From Bradyrhizobium mercantei (lineage in GTDB: Bacteria; Pseudomonadota; Alphaproteobacteria; Rhizobiales; Xanthobacteraceae), in contig NZ_MKFI01000003.1 of NCBI RefSeq assembly GCF_001982635.1, positions 186,001 to 250,000 of the forward strand: a stretch of 64,000 nt of DNA, given 5' to 3'. The notes under the pieces were generated by a model that saw only the letters and a list, made by a program, of their open reading frames with translations, was not told the DNA's origin and made no database searches. Shown one piece after another: positions 41,777 through 51,108 of this stretch. The first letter of the stretch is position 1. Every line of letters starts with the position of its first letter. The translations under genes were made by a program, and so were the position numbers.

Positions 41777-43717
41777 ATGACCAATACGGATGTCGGACAC
41801 GCGCGGCCCAAGCACGCATCAGCGACGGTTCGCAGCGCGAACGAGGCATTGCTGACCCGTCTTCCCTTCGCGGATCGGGCCGACTACGACGACGCGGCTC
41901 GCGGGTTCATCGGAACAATCGAGAACGCACGCATCGTCAGCGAGAAGGGACGGCCTGTCTGGTCCCTGGAACCCTATAAATTCCTCAACGAGCCAGCGTC
42001 CCCACCCACAATCAATCCGAGCCTCTATCGTCAGGCTCAGTTGAATATGTATCACGGGCTGTTTGAAGTCGTTCCCAACGTTTATCAGATCAGAGGGTTC
42101 GACATTGCCAACATGACGCTCGTCGAAGGTGAACGTGGCGTGATCGTCGTCGATTGCCTCACGACGATCGAAGGTGCGCGGGCGGGCCTCGAGCTGTACT
42201 GGAAGTATCGCGGCAAGAGGCCGGTCACGGCCGTCGTGATCACGCACCCGCACGGCGATCACTGGGGCGGGGTTCGTGGCGCCCTGTCGGAATCAGACGT
42301 CAAAAGCGGAAATATTCCGATCGTCGTGCCTGACAAATACATGGAACATCTCGTTTCCGAGAACATCATCGCCGGCCCCGCGATGTATCGGCGCGCGATG
42401 TACCAGTTCGGCCATACACTTGATAGGAGCCAGTACGGTCAGGTTGATTGCGGCCTCGGCAAGACAATCGCGTGGGGATCGATGGCGATCGTGCGCCCCA
42501 ACGATCTCATCATGGCGACCGGTGATAAGCGCACGATCGACGGGGTCGAGTTTGAATTCCAGATGGCGCCCGGCACTGAAGCGCCGGCGGAGATGCACTT
42601 CTACCTGCCGAAATACAAGGTTCTGAACCTTGCGGAGAACTGCACACATAACTTTCATAACTTGTTGCCGTTTCGAGGCTCGGAAGTGCGCGATCCGCTC
42701 GCCTGGTCGAAATATCTCGCCGAGGCTCTCCATCTCTGGGGCGGTAGGGCCGAAGTGTTGTGCGGCCAGCATCACTGGCCCATCTGGGGCAAGGACCGCG
42801 TCGCCAAGATGATCGGCCAACAGCGCGATTTGTATAAGTTCGCGCATGACCAGACGGTCCGCTTGATGAACCACGGCCTGACGCCAACGGAGATTGTCGA
42901 GGCGCTTGAAATGCCGAGGAGTTTGGAAGGGGCTTGGCATACACGCGGCTACTACGGCCACATTCGTCACAACGCCAAGGCTATCTATCAGCGGTATCTC
43001 GGCTGGTACGACGCCAATCCGGCCAATTTGGATCCGCTCCCGCGGGCGGAAGCCGGAAGGAAGTTTGTGGAATATATGGGCGGTGCCGACACCGCGATCG
43101 ACCGCGCCCAACTCGACTTCGAAAAGGGCGAGTTTCGCTTCGTCGCTCAAGTGCTGAGCCAGGTAGTGTTCGCGGAGCCAAACAACAAACGTGCACGCGA
43201 TTTGCTCGCGGATACGTTCGAGCAGCTGGGTTACATGTCGGAAAGCGCCAACTGGAGAAACGCCTATCTACTCGGAGCGCAGGAGCTGCGCCAGGGCGTA
43301 GCTTCAATGCCGCCGCGGGATCGCCTCCCGCTAGAGACGATCGCGGCGCTTCGCACCGAACAACTGTGGGACTATTTGGGGGCGCGCGTGATTGCTCCCA
43401 AGGCCGAAGATAAGATGATGGTGTTGAACTGGGAGTTCTCCGACACCGGGGAAACGTTCATCCTGACGCTAGAAAATTGCGCGCTCACCTATCTTGCAGG
43501 AGTTCAGGCAAACACGGCCGATGCGACTTGCACTCTCACCCGCGGGGTCTTGGACACGGTGATCGCTAAGCAAACGACTTTCGGCGAAGCAATCCAAGCG
43601 GGAACGCTGAAGGTCGAGGGCGACGCGCGAAAGCTGGATGTGCTGATGTCCGTTTTGGATACCTTCACAGGAGTTTTCGAGATCATCGAACCGCTACGAC
43701 AAGAGGCTGCGACTTAA
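41777..43717 (+). CDS. SdsA-type alkylsulfatase (paralogue 3)
   Basis: The 646-residue zinc alkylsulfatase carries the metal motif ITHPHGDHWGG (His157, His159, Asp161, His162 approximately). The residue between the first two histidines is Pro instead of Thr, which keeps the HxHxDH ligands. FQMAPGTEAPAEMHFYLP, NCTHNFHNLLPFRGSEVRD, GQHHWPIWG and the SCP2-like C-terminus (LNWEFSDTGETFILTLENCALTYL) are all present. No signal peptide is seen. A GGAGG site precedes the ATG. It follows TetR copy 2 closely, repeating the TetR-sulfatase unit at 33.1-35.8 kb, and is followed after 157 bases by a fourth paralogue. Separate copies may differ in chain length or in primary versus secondary ester preference. 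Confidence 0.94.
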   Translation: MTNTDVGHARPKHASATVRSANEALLTRLPFADRADYDDAARGFIGTIENARIVSEKGRPVWSLEPYKFLNEPASPPTINPSLYRQAQLNMYHGLFEVVPNVYQIRGFDIANMTLVEGERGVIVVDCLTTIEGARAGLELYWKYRGKRPVTAVVITHPHGDHWGGVRGALSESDVKSGNIPIVVPDKYMEHLVSENIIAGPAMYRRAMYQFGHTLDRSQYGQVDCGLGKTIAWGSMAIVRPNDLIMATGDKRTIDGVEFEFQMAPGTEAPAEMHFYLPKYKVLNLAENCTHNFHNLLPFRGSEVRDPLAWSKYLAEALHLWGGRAEVLCGQHHWPIWGKDRVAKMIGQQRDLYKFAHDQTVRLMNHGLTPTEIVEALEMPRSLEGAWHTRGYYGHIRHNAKAIYQRYLGWYDANPANLDPLPRAEAGRKFVEYMGGADTAIDRAQLDFEKGEFRFVAQVLSQVVFAEPNNKRARDLLADTFEQLGYMSESANWRNAYLLGAQELRQGVASMPPRDRLPLETIAALRTEQLWDYLGARVIAPKAEDKMMVLNWEFSDTGETFILTLENCALTYLAGVQANTADATCTLTRGVLDTVIAKQTTFGEAIQAGTLKVEGDARKLDVLMSVLDTFTGVFEIIEPLRQEAAT

Positions 43718-43874
43718 GACCGAGCAATTCCTGATGGATCCGGAGCAACCGGGACCGATAACCCGACGACGCTCCCAACACTCGCATCAACGATGGCGCG
43801 CCCCATTCGGTTCGCGCTCAAAAGATGCGGCGGGAAAGTACAACACACCCAATCGAACGAAACGGAGGAAATCC

Positions 43875-45803
43875 ATGAGCAACAACACCGTCAAGGCGCT
43901 ACCGAAGGACGCCTCGCGCTCGGTCCGTAAGATGCAAGAGGACCTGCAGGCAAGCCTGCCCTTTTCCGACAGAGCCGATTACGACGACGCGGCTCGCGGC
44001 TTCATTGCGACGATCGATAACGCGCATATTGTGAATGAGGCGGGCCGCGCCGTTTGGACATTGGAGCCGTACGGCTTCCTCAGCGAAGAGAAGGCATCGC
44101 CCGACACGATCAATCCGAGCCTCTTTCGTCAGGCTCAGTTGAATATGTATCACGGATTGTTCGAGGTGGTTCCCGGCGTTTATCAGGTGCGAGGTTTCGA
44201 TATCGCCAACATGACGTTGATCGAGGGCGATCGCGGCGTCATTATCACCGATTGTCTGACATCGATCGAGGGCGCGCGCGCAGGTTTGGAGCTCTATTAC
44301 AAGCACCGCGGCTGGAAGCCGGTCACGGGCGTGATGATCACGCATACGCACGTGGATCACTGGGGCGGCGTGCGCGGCGTGCTGTCGGATGAGGAGATCA
44401 GGAGCGGCAATGTTCCGATCATCGCGCCAGATCAATTCATGGAGCATACCGTTTCCGAGAACATCATTGCCGGGCCGCCGATGCTGCGGCGCGCGCAATA
44501 CCAATTTGGCCACACCCTTCCCAAGACTGCGCGCGGCCAGGTTGATTGCGGTCTGGGTAAGACGATGGCGTGGGGCTCCTTTTCGCTGGTCCCGCCCAAC
44601 GACCTCGTCATGGCGACCGGCGATAAGCGTACGATCGACGGGGTCGAGTTCGAGTTTCAGATGGCGCCCGGCACCGAAGCGCCGGCGGAGATGCATATCT
44701 ATTCCACGAGGCACAAGGTTCTGAATCTAGCGGAGAACTGCACTCACACTTTTCATAACCTGCTGCCATTCCGTGGTGCCGAGGTACGCGATCCGCTGGC
44801 TTGGTCGAAATACCTGGCCGAAGCGCTCTATCTGTGGGGCGGGAAGGCAGAGGCACTGATCGGGCAACATCATTGGCCCGTCTGGGGCGTAAAACGCGTC
44901 GCCAAGATGATCGGCCAACAGCGCGATCTCTATAAGTTCGCCCATGATCAGACCGTTCGGCTGATGAACCACGGCCTGACGCCGACGGAGATCGTCGAGG
45001 CGCTCGAAATGCCGAAGAGCCTGGAAACCGCGTGGCATACGCGCGGATACTACGGCCACATCCGTCACAACGCCAAGGCGATCTATCAGCGATATCTCGG
45101 CTGGTATGACGCCAATCCGGCCAATCTGGATCCGTTGCCGCGCGCGGCGACGGGAAGGAAATTCGTCGAATACATGGGCGGCGTGGATGCGGCAGTCGAG
45201 CGGGCGCAGCGCGACTTCGACAAGGGTGAGTTTCGATTCGTCGCCCAGGTATTGAGCCATGTGGTGTTTGCAGATCCGAACCACGCTGGCGCCCGTAATC
45301 TCCTGGCCGACACGTTCGAACAGCTAGGTTATGCGACGGAGAGTGCTAACTGGCGGAACGCTTATCTGCTGGGTGCGCAGGAATTGCGCCAGGGGGTCAC
45401 CCCCATGCCGCCACGCGATCGCATGCCTCCCGAAACGATCGCAGCGCTTACGACCGAACAGATTTGGGACTTCCTGGGAGTGCGGGTCATCGCGTCCAAG
45501 GCGGACGGCATGACGATCGTCCTGAACTGGGAGTTTTCCGACACCGGTGAGACGTTTGCCCTGAACCTCGAAAATTGCGCCCTAACCTACCTCAAGGGCA
45601 TTCAGTCGAAGACTGCGGACGCGAGCTGCGTCCTGTCCCGGCAGGATCTCAATGCCGTAATTGGCAAGCGAACGACTTTCGGTGAAGCGATCCGGGCCGG
45701 AACGCTCAAGGTCCAGGGCAACGCGGAAAAACTCGAGGCTCTGATGTCCGTCATGGACAACTTCAGCGGCACCTTCGAGATCGTCGAACCCATTCGGCAT
45801 TGA
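43875..45803 (+). CDS. SdsA-type alkylsulfatase (paralogue 4)
   Basis: The 642-residue protein begins MSNNTVKALPKDASRSVRKM, like paralogue 2, and has the metal motif ITHTHVDHWGG (His157, His159, Asp161, His162 approximately). It also has FQMAPGTEAPAEMHIYS, NCTHTFHNLLPFRGAEVRD, GQHHWPVWG and the C-terminal LNWEFSDTGETFALNLENCALTYL. A GGAGGAA site before the ATG at 43875 decides the start; the frame is open for 47 more codons upstream without family similarity. No signal peptide is seen. It is in the middle of the rightward gene series, 157 bases after paralogue 3 and 50 bases before the alcohol dehydrogenase, consistent with handing its alcohol product to that enzyme. Confidence 0.94.
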   Translation: MSNNTVKALPKDASRSVRKMQEDLQASLPFSDRADYDDAARGFIATIDNAHIVNEAGRAVWTLEPYGFLSEEKASPDTINPSLFRQAQLNMYHGLFEVVPGVYQVRGFDIANMTLIEGDRGVIITDCLTSIEGARAGLELYYKHRGWKPVTGVMITHTHVDHWGGVRGVLSDEEIRSGNVPIIAPDQFMEHTVSENIIAGPPMLRRAQYQFGHTLPKTARGQVDCGLGKTMAWGSFSLVPPNDLVMATGDKRTIDGVEFEFQMAPGTEAPAEMHIYSTRHKVLNLAENCTHTFHNLLPFRGAEVRDPLAWSKYLAEALYLWGGKAEALIGQHHWPVWGVKRVAKMIGQQRDLYKFAHDQTVRLMNHGLTPTEIVEALEMPKSLETAWHTRGYYGHIRHNAKAIYQRYLGWYDANPANLDPLPRAATGRKFVEYMGGVDAAVERAQRDFDKGEFRFVAQVLSHVVFADPNHAGARNLLADTFEQLGYATESANWRNAYLLGAQELRQGVTPMPPRDRMPPETIAALTTEQIWDFLGVRVIASKADGMTIVLNWEFSDTGETFALNLENCALTYLKGIQSKTADASCVLSRQDLNAVIGKRTTFGEAIRAGTLKVQGNAEKLEALMSVMDNFSGTFEIVEPIRH

Positions 45804-45853
45804 AGTCTCCGCGCCGCAGCAATCCGTCGAAACGAATACCAAGGAAGCAGAAG

Positions 45854-46945
45854 ATGAAAGCCGCAGTCCTCACGGAAGTTAACAAGCCCCTGCAGATCCT
45901 CGACGTTGACGTCGATCCGCCGAAGGCGGGTGAGGCGCGGGTGAAGATGAAGGCGACCGGTATCTGCATGAGTGATTGGCACATCATGACCGGAGATTGG
46001 CCGACGAGGTGTCCCATTGTCTTGGGTCACGAAGCGGCAGGGATCGTTACAGAGTTGGGACCCGGCCCGTCGCATCTGTCGGTTGGCGATCACGTGATCT
46101 TCTCGTTTACCTCGCATTGCGGTCACTGCCGCTACTGCAATTCCGGCCGATCCGTCCTTTGCAACGGCTACAAGGCGCCGGGCTTCATGATGAATGACGG
46201 CACGACCCGTATGAGCTTCAAGGCTGAGCCCGTCTACCAAATGGGGCGCATCGGTACGTTCCGCGAAGAAGTCGTTTGCTCGACCGAGAATCTTATTTCC
46301 ATCCGCAAGGATGTTCCATGGACTGTGGCCGCGATCATCGGATGCTCGGTGGCGACGGGAATCGGGGCTGTTACCCGCGGCGCTAAGGTCCCGTCGGGAG
46401 CCAGCGTTCTCGTGGTTGGCTGCGGTGGCGTTGGGCTCAACATCGTGCAGGGTGCGCGTCTCGTCGGCGCGCGGACGGTGGTCGCGGTCGATCTACTCGA
46501 TAACAAGCTGGAGTACGCCAAGGCATTTGGCGCGACGCATACGATCAACGGCAAGACAGAGAAGGTAGTGGAGCAGGTTCGTGCCATCACCGGCGGCGGC
46601 GTGGATTATGCCTTTGATGCGATCGGTACCGAGGCAACCGTGCTGCAGATCGTCGACGCCGTGGCGGCCGGTGGCGTTGCGACCATGGTAGGCATTCCTT
46701 CGATGACCACGCGTGCCGCCATCTCGCCCTTCAGCATGGTGTTCCAGGAAAAGACGCTGGGCGCATCCTTCTATGGGTCGGTGCAGCCGGACATCGATTT
46801 TCCGATCTTCGCTGACCTCTACATGGGCAAGAAAATCAACCTCGATGCGCTGATCTCCCGCACCTTCAAGCTTGAAGAGATCAACGAGGGTTTCGAACAA
46901 TTGCGCACCGGTGGCGTCGCGCGCGGAGTGATCGTGTTTGATTGA
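45854..46945 (+). CDS. Zinc-dependent alcohol dehydrogenase
   Basis: The 363-residue enzyme is a class III-like medium-chain dehydrogenase. The catalytic-zinc ligands are in TGICMSDWHIM and LGHEAAGIV. The structural-zinc cysteines are in CGHCRYCNSGRSVLC, and the nucleotide-binding motif is VVGCGGVGLNIVQGARL with an acidic VAVDLLDNK end that favours NAD. An AAGGAAG site precedes the ATG at 45854. It is placed right after alkylsulfatase 4, so the most economical role is to oxidise alcohols set free from sulfate esters to aldehydes or ketones. The MFS gene follows. The family also includes glutathione-dependent formaldehyde dehydrogenases, which cannot be excluded from sequence alone. Confidence 0.92.
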   Translation: MKAAVLTEVNKPLQILDVDVDPPKAGEARVKMKATGICMSDWHIMTGDWPTRCPIVLGHEAAGIVTELGPGPSHLSVGDHVIFSFTSHCGHCRYCNSGRSVLCNGYKAPGFMMNDGTTRMSFKAEPVYQMGRIGTFREEVVCSTENLISIRKDVPWTVAAIIGCSVATGIGAVTRGAKVPSGASVLVVGCGGVGLNIVQGARLVGARTVVAVDLLDNKLEYAKAFGATHTINGKTEKVVEQVRAITGGGVDYAFDAIGTEATVLQIVDAVAAGGVATMVGIPSMTTRAAISPFSMVFQEKTLGASFYGSVQPDIDFPIFADLYMGKKINLDALISRTFKLEEINEGFEQLRTGGVARGVIVFD

Positions 46946-47043
46946 TGTCGTTGCGGCGACGGTTCCATAGAGGAACGGGAGCTGGCTCGCTCGAGCCCAA
47001 GAACAAGAAGAATGAGAAGCCTAATCGTCAGGGAGAAACGGAA

Positions 47044-48360
47044 ATGCGAGTTCATGCGGAGTTGGTCGCCAACAACCAGAATGGTTACGTCGGCACACGA
47101 ACCGCTGCATGGGCGGTCTTTGCGCTGACCTTCCTATTGATGTTGTTCGATTTCATAGATCGGCAGGTCATCGTTTCCATGTTGCCGATCATCAAGGCCG
47201 AATGGAAGCTGAGCGATACGCAGTTGGGTGGGCTCATTTCGATTGTCGCCTTTACAGTCGGCGTTCTCTCGATCCCCGTCGCCATCGTCGCGGACCGCTG
47301 GAGCCGCGTGAAATGCGTGTTCGTCATGGCGGCCATTTGGAGCCTCGCCACGATCGCATGCGGTTACGCGACGAGTTATCTGCAGCTGCTAAGTCTGCGT
47401 GGATTGGTGGGGGCAGGAGAGGCGGGCTACAATGCCGTTGGAAGTGCGATCCTGGCGGCCCGCTTTCCCGCGCGAATGCGTGCCCTTGTCCTCGCATCGT
47501 TTACGGCGGCTGCGACAGTCGGCGTTGTCACCGGCGTGGTGCTCGGCGGAATCATCGCCAAGAACTATGGATGGCAGTTGGCCTTCGGCATCGTCGGTAT
47601 CCCAGGATTGATCCTCGCCTTCCTTTATCTGTTCGTCGAGGACTACGAGACGGTAAAGATTACCGATGGGCGCGCCTCCAACAGGCCGAGCTTGCTGGGA
47701 ATGGCGCAGCTCCTTCTGCAGACACCTTCCGCGATGATCATATACATAGCTAGCGGACTGCAACTGTTCGTCGTCTCGACTATGTTCTCCTGGTTGGCGA
47801 GCTTTTTCAATCGATCCTATGGTCTTTCCGTCGACAAGGCGGGCATCCGGGCGGCGATGCTTCTGCTTGCCGGCTGCATTGGGACGATCTTGTGGGGCTA
47901 TCTCGCGGATTATTTCGGTCGCACAGGCGCACGCAACAAGATCTGGGTTATGGCGGCCAGTGCCTTCTCAAGCGCACTTGTACTGCCTTTGGCCTTTGGG
48001 GTCTTTTCGCCTGGCCCGATACAAGTGGCGATGATTACTCTTGGCTGCATCCTCATGACAGGAACGATTGGTCCGGTGGGGGCGGTTGCAGTCGACGTGG
48101 TCCATCCAGGAGTTCGTGCAACTGCACTTGCTGTTGGGGTGCTCGTCCAGAATTTGCTGGGCCAGGCAGCGGGGCCCTTCTTCACCGGGTTTCTTTCAGA
48201 CCGGTATGGACTTTCGTTCACGCTGTCCGTTGTGCCGTTGGCGGGCGTCCTTGCCGCGGTCGCCTTTCTGTTCACCTTGCGCCGCTACGACAGGGACTTG
48301 ACCATGCGCACGCATAGTCCAGCGACGGGGACTCACGTTGGCGTAATCAGACCGAACTGA
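47044..48360 (+). CDS. Major [11 protein letters not shown] superfamily transporter
   Basis: The 438-residue protein has about twelve membrane helices. The MFS signature between helices 2 and 3 is IVADRWSRVKCVF, and FDFIDRQVIVSMLPIIKAEW lies in helix 1 and the loop that follows. The opening resembles the spinster-like and organic-anion branch of the superfamily. The ATG at 47044 is preceded by an AGGGAG-rich stretch; the frame is open upstream to 46942, where it touches the alcohol dehydrogenase stop. Lying inside the sulfatase and beta-oxidation series, it may import the sulfate ester (the sulfatases look cytoplasmic) or another intermediate. Export of a product is an alternative. Confidence 0.88.
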   Translation: MRVHAELVANNQNGYVGTRTAAWAVFALTFLLMLFDFIDRQVIVSMLPIIKAEWKLSDTQLGGLISIVAFTVGVLSIPVAIVADRWSRVKCVFVMAAIWSLATIACGYATSYLQLLSLRGLVGAGEAGYNAVGSAILAARFPARMRALVLASFTAAATVGVVTGVVLGGIIAKNYGWQLAFGIVGIPGLILAFLYLFVEDYETVKITDGRASNRPSLLGMAQLLLQTPSAMIIYIASGLQLFVVSTMFSWLASFFNRSYGLSVDKAGIRAAMLLLAGCIGTILWGYLADYFGRTGARNKIWVMAASAFSSALVLPLAFGVFSPGPIQVAMITLGCILMTGTIGPVGAVAVDVVHPGVRATALAVGVLVQNLLGQAAGPFFTGFLSDRYGLSFTLSVVPLAGVLAAVAFLFTLRRYDRDLTMRTHSPATGTHVGVIRPN

Positions 48361-48525
48361 TGGAGGCCGGAGTGATGTGGATCAATGGCTTCGGCCTCGC
48401 TTTGCCCGAACCGCCCTTCGGTAGTGCGAAGGATCACGGTAGGAGCTCCGACGGGGGCACCGAGGCGAGGGAAGGATGCGTCAACATCAAGTTCATCACT
48501 CGGACCGCGGTCTAGGGAGTGCGAC

Positions 48526-50082
48526 ATGGGACTTACTTCATATTTGCGACAGTGGGCTGTGCAACGTGGTGATCGCACTGCGTTGGTGTTTGAACAGAAA
48601 CGCCGAAGCTGGGTCGAGTTGGAGGATCGCGTCGGTCGCCTTGCAAGTGTCCTACGGGGGCTCGGCGTCAAGACGGGAGATCGTGTTGCGATGTTGGCAA
48701 ACAGCAGCGATCGCTATGTCGAGTATTACTATGGCGTACTGTGGCTCGGCGGCATTGTGATGCCCCTCAATTCCCGTCATGCGACGCCCGAATTACTTGC
48801 GCAAATTCACGATGCAGAGCCCAAGGTCCTACTCGTCGATGCCTCGTTCGCATCCGTTGCCGAGGAAATCAAGACGGCGTCACCTTCAATCAAGCACGTG
48901 ATCTACGCGGATGACGGCGAAGCGCGCGACGGAATGATCGGATACGAGCAGGCAATCGCGGCCGCCACAGCGTGCGATGACACGGACACCGGGACAGATC
49001 ATGTTGCCTGCCTGTTCTATACGGGTGGTACCACCGGCCGCTCCAAGGGCGTCATGCTTACGCACGACAATCTGTTGTCGTCGGCCGGGTGCATGATCGG
49101 ACTGCTCGGATTGAAGGATGAGTCACTGACGCATCTGCACGCGGGCCCGCTTTTCCATCTTGCCGCGGGCGGCCGCGTGCTCATGACGACCATGGTTGGC
49201 GGCCGCCACGTGGTCGTCCCGCGGTTCACGCCCCGCGACGTTCTGACAGCCATTCAAACTGAACGCATCACCGCCCTAACGCTCGTGCCGACCATGTTGA
49301 GCATGATTCTGCAGCAGCCTGACTTCAACTCCTTCGACCTGTCGAGCGTCAGGCTTATAACCTATGGCGCCTCGCCCATGCCGGAAGCGCTCCTGCGAGA
49401 AGCCTTGGCGAAGTTTCCTAAGGTGCACTTCTCGCAAGTGTACGGAATGACGGAACTATCGCCGGCGGCGACCATGTTGCGTCCCGAAGATCACCGGCAG
49501 GGCCCCGCCCATCGGCTACGGTCCGCCGGAAAGCCCGTGACGAGTGTGGAGCTGCGTGTCGTGGATGCCGACGACAACACGCGACCGACGGGCGACGTGG
49601 GCGAGATCGTCGTGAGGGGGCCTACCGTCATGAAGGGCTACTGGCGGCAGCCAGAGCAGACGAAGCAGGCCCTGCGCAACGGTTGGATGCACACGGGTGA
49701 CGCCGGATACCTCGATGCCGATGGCTATCTATACGTCGTTGATCGGACCAAGGACATGATCGTTTCCGGAGGAGAGAATGTGTACTCGGCCGAGGTTGAG
49801 AATGCGGTCGGGCAACATCCCGCCGTCAGGCAGTGCGCCGTAATCGGCATTCCTTCCGATCAATGGGGCGAAGCCGTGCATGCCGTGGTCGTGCCGCGCG
49901 AAGGACAGAAGGTCGACCCTGAAGAGATCATCAGTCACTGTCGATCCTTGATCGCCGGATACAAATGTCCGCGATCGGTGGAGGTCCAAAATGCAGAGCT
50001 TCCACTTTCCGCAGTAGGCAAAGTGGACAAGGTGGCGCTCCGTGCGCCGCACTGGAGAGGACGCGTAAGGCAGGTGAACTAG
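48526..50082 (+). CDS. Acyl-CoA synthetase (AMP-forming, ANL superfamily)
   Basis: The 518-residue ligase activates a carboxylic acid to its CoA thioester through an acyl-AMP. It shows the P-loop FYTGGTTGRSKGVMLTHDN, the A5 motif YGMTELSPA, the hinge region HTGDAGYLDADGYLYVVDRTKDMIVSGGEN, and the C-terminal catalytic lysine in LPLSAVGKVDK. AGGGAG before the ATG at 48526 supports this start over the open frame upstream. Its place after the alcohol dehydrogenase and carrier and before beta-oxidation genes fits activation of the fatty acid made from the released alcohol. Chain length cannot be judged. Confidence 0.93.
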   Translation: MGLTSYLRQWAVQRGDRTALVFEQKRRSWVELEDRVGRLASVLRGLGVKTGDRVAMLANSSDRYVEYYYGVLWLGGIVMPLNSRHATPELLAQIHDAEPKVLLVDASFASVAEEIKTASPSIKHVIYADDGEARDGMIGYEQAIAAATACDDTDTGTDHVACLFYTGGTTGRSKGVMLTHDNLLSSAGCMIGLLGLKDESLTHLHAGPLFHLAAGGRVLMTTMVGGRHVVVPRFTPRDVLTAIQTERITALTLVPTMLSMILQQPDFNSFDLSSVRLITYGASPMPEALLREALAKFPKVHFSQVYGMTELSPAATMLRPEDHRQGPAHRLRSAGKPVTSVELRVVDADDNTRPTGDVGEIVVRGPTVMKGYWRQPEQTKQALRNGWMHTGDAGYLDADGYLYVVDRTKDMIVSGGENVYSAEVENAVGQHPAVRQCAVIGIPSDQWGEAVHAVVVPREGQKVDPEEIISHCRSLIAGYKCPRSVEVQNAELPLSAVGKVDKVALRAPHWRGRVRQVN

Positions 50083-50179
50083 AACTGTCGGGCCACGAGA
50101 CGGTGTAATCGCGCCGGCGCTCGCCAAACGCAGATCGTGCAACATTGAATAGCGCAGCTTGAACCAGAAGGCACAGTGA

Positions 50180-51097
50180 ATGAGCAAGAGTTTGGAAGGC
50201 AAAGTCGTCGCCATCACCGGCGCGGGGCGCGGCATCGGCCGGGAAATCGCATTGCTCTGTGCTCGCGAAGGGGCGGCGGTCGTGGTCAACGATCCCGGCG
50301 TGGCTCAAACCGGCGATAGCGGCGACATGAGTGTTGCGGAAGGCACCGCTAACGATATCATCGCCGCCGGCGGGAAGGCTCATCCCAATTTCGCCAACGT
50401 CGCCGATCCGAAGGAGGCAGCCTCTATCATCGAGGATGCGGTTCAGCGCTTCGGCCGGATTGATGCTGTTGTCAATAATGCGGGCATACTGCGCGACGCC
50501 ATCTGGCACAAGATGAGTTATGAAGACTGGAAGAGCGTGATCGACGTGAACCTCAATGGCGCGTTCTGTGTTTCGAAGGCGGCGACGCCTTATTTTCGTG
50601 ATCAACAGTCTGGAAGTTTCATCCATTTCACCTCCACAAGTGGATTGATCGGCAACGTAGGTCAGGCCAACTATTCAGCGGCCAAGCTCGGCTTGGTCGC
50701 ACTCTCGCAATCAATCGCGCTCGACATGGCTCGTTTTGGTGTGCGCTCCAATTGCATCGCGCCCTTCGCCTGGAGCCGCATGACGTCGTCGATTCCAGCG
50801 GAGACGCCTGAGCAGAAGGAACGCGTCGAGCGAATGCGGTCAATGAGTGCGGACAAGATCGCGCCGCTCGTCGCGTATCTCGCCTCGGACCTGTCGAAGG
50901 ATGTGACCAATCAGGTGTTTTGCGTCCGCAAGAACGAAATCCTGTTGTTCTCCAAGCCGCGCCCGGTTCGCTCGATGATAAGGCTGGAAGGATGGACCTC
51001 CGAGGCCATTGCAACTGAACTCATACCGGCCTTCCGACCAAAATTTGCCCGCGCGGACGAGGTGTCCGCGCATGCGTTCCCCTACGACCCGGTTTGA
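50180..51097 (+). CDS. SDR-family 3-hydroxyacyl-CoA dehydrogenase (HSD17B4-like)
   Basis: The 305-residue protein is a classical short-chain dehydrogenase with the cofactor motif TGAGRGIGREIALLCAREGA, VVVNDPG, NNAGILRDAIWHKMSYEDW and the catalytic Ser and Tyr-Lys in FTSTSGLIGNVGQANYSAAKLG. NNAGILRD and the C-terminal extension RKNEILLFSKPRPVRSM are typical of SDR domains of peroxisomal multifunctional enzyme type 2, which oxidise 3-hydroxyacyl-CoA with NAD. The stop sits 12 bases before the next dehydrogenase start. In the operon it would supply the third step of beta-oxidation. Confidence 0.88.
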   Translation: MSKSLEGKVVAITGAGRGIGREIALLCAREGAAVVVNDPGVAQTGDSGDMSVAEGTANDIIAAGGKAHPNFANVADPKEAASIIEDAVQRFGRIDAVVNNAGILRDAIWHKMSYEDWKSVIDVNLNGAFCVSKAATPYFRDQQSGSFIHFTSTSGLIGNVGQANYSAAKLGLVALSQSIALDMARFGVRSNCIAPFAWSRMTSSIPAETPEQKERVERMRSMSADKIAPLVAYLASDLSKDVTNQVFCVRKNEILLFSKPRPVRSMIRLEGWTSEAIATELIPAFRPKFARADEVSAHAFPYDPV

Positions 51098-51108
51098 TAA
51101 GTTTTGCC

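Noticed and set aside
48385..48525. An N-terminal extension of the acyl-CoA ligase by 47 codons.
   Set aside because: The extension has low-complexity, non-family sequence, and AGGGAG precedes the internal ATG where the ligase similarity begins.
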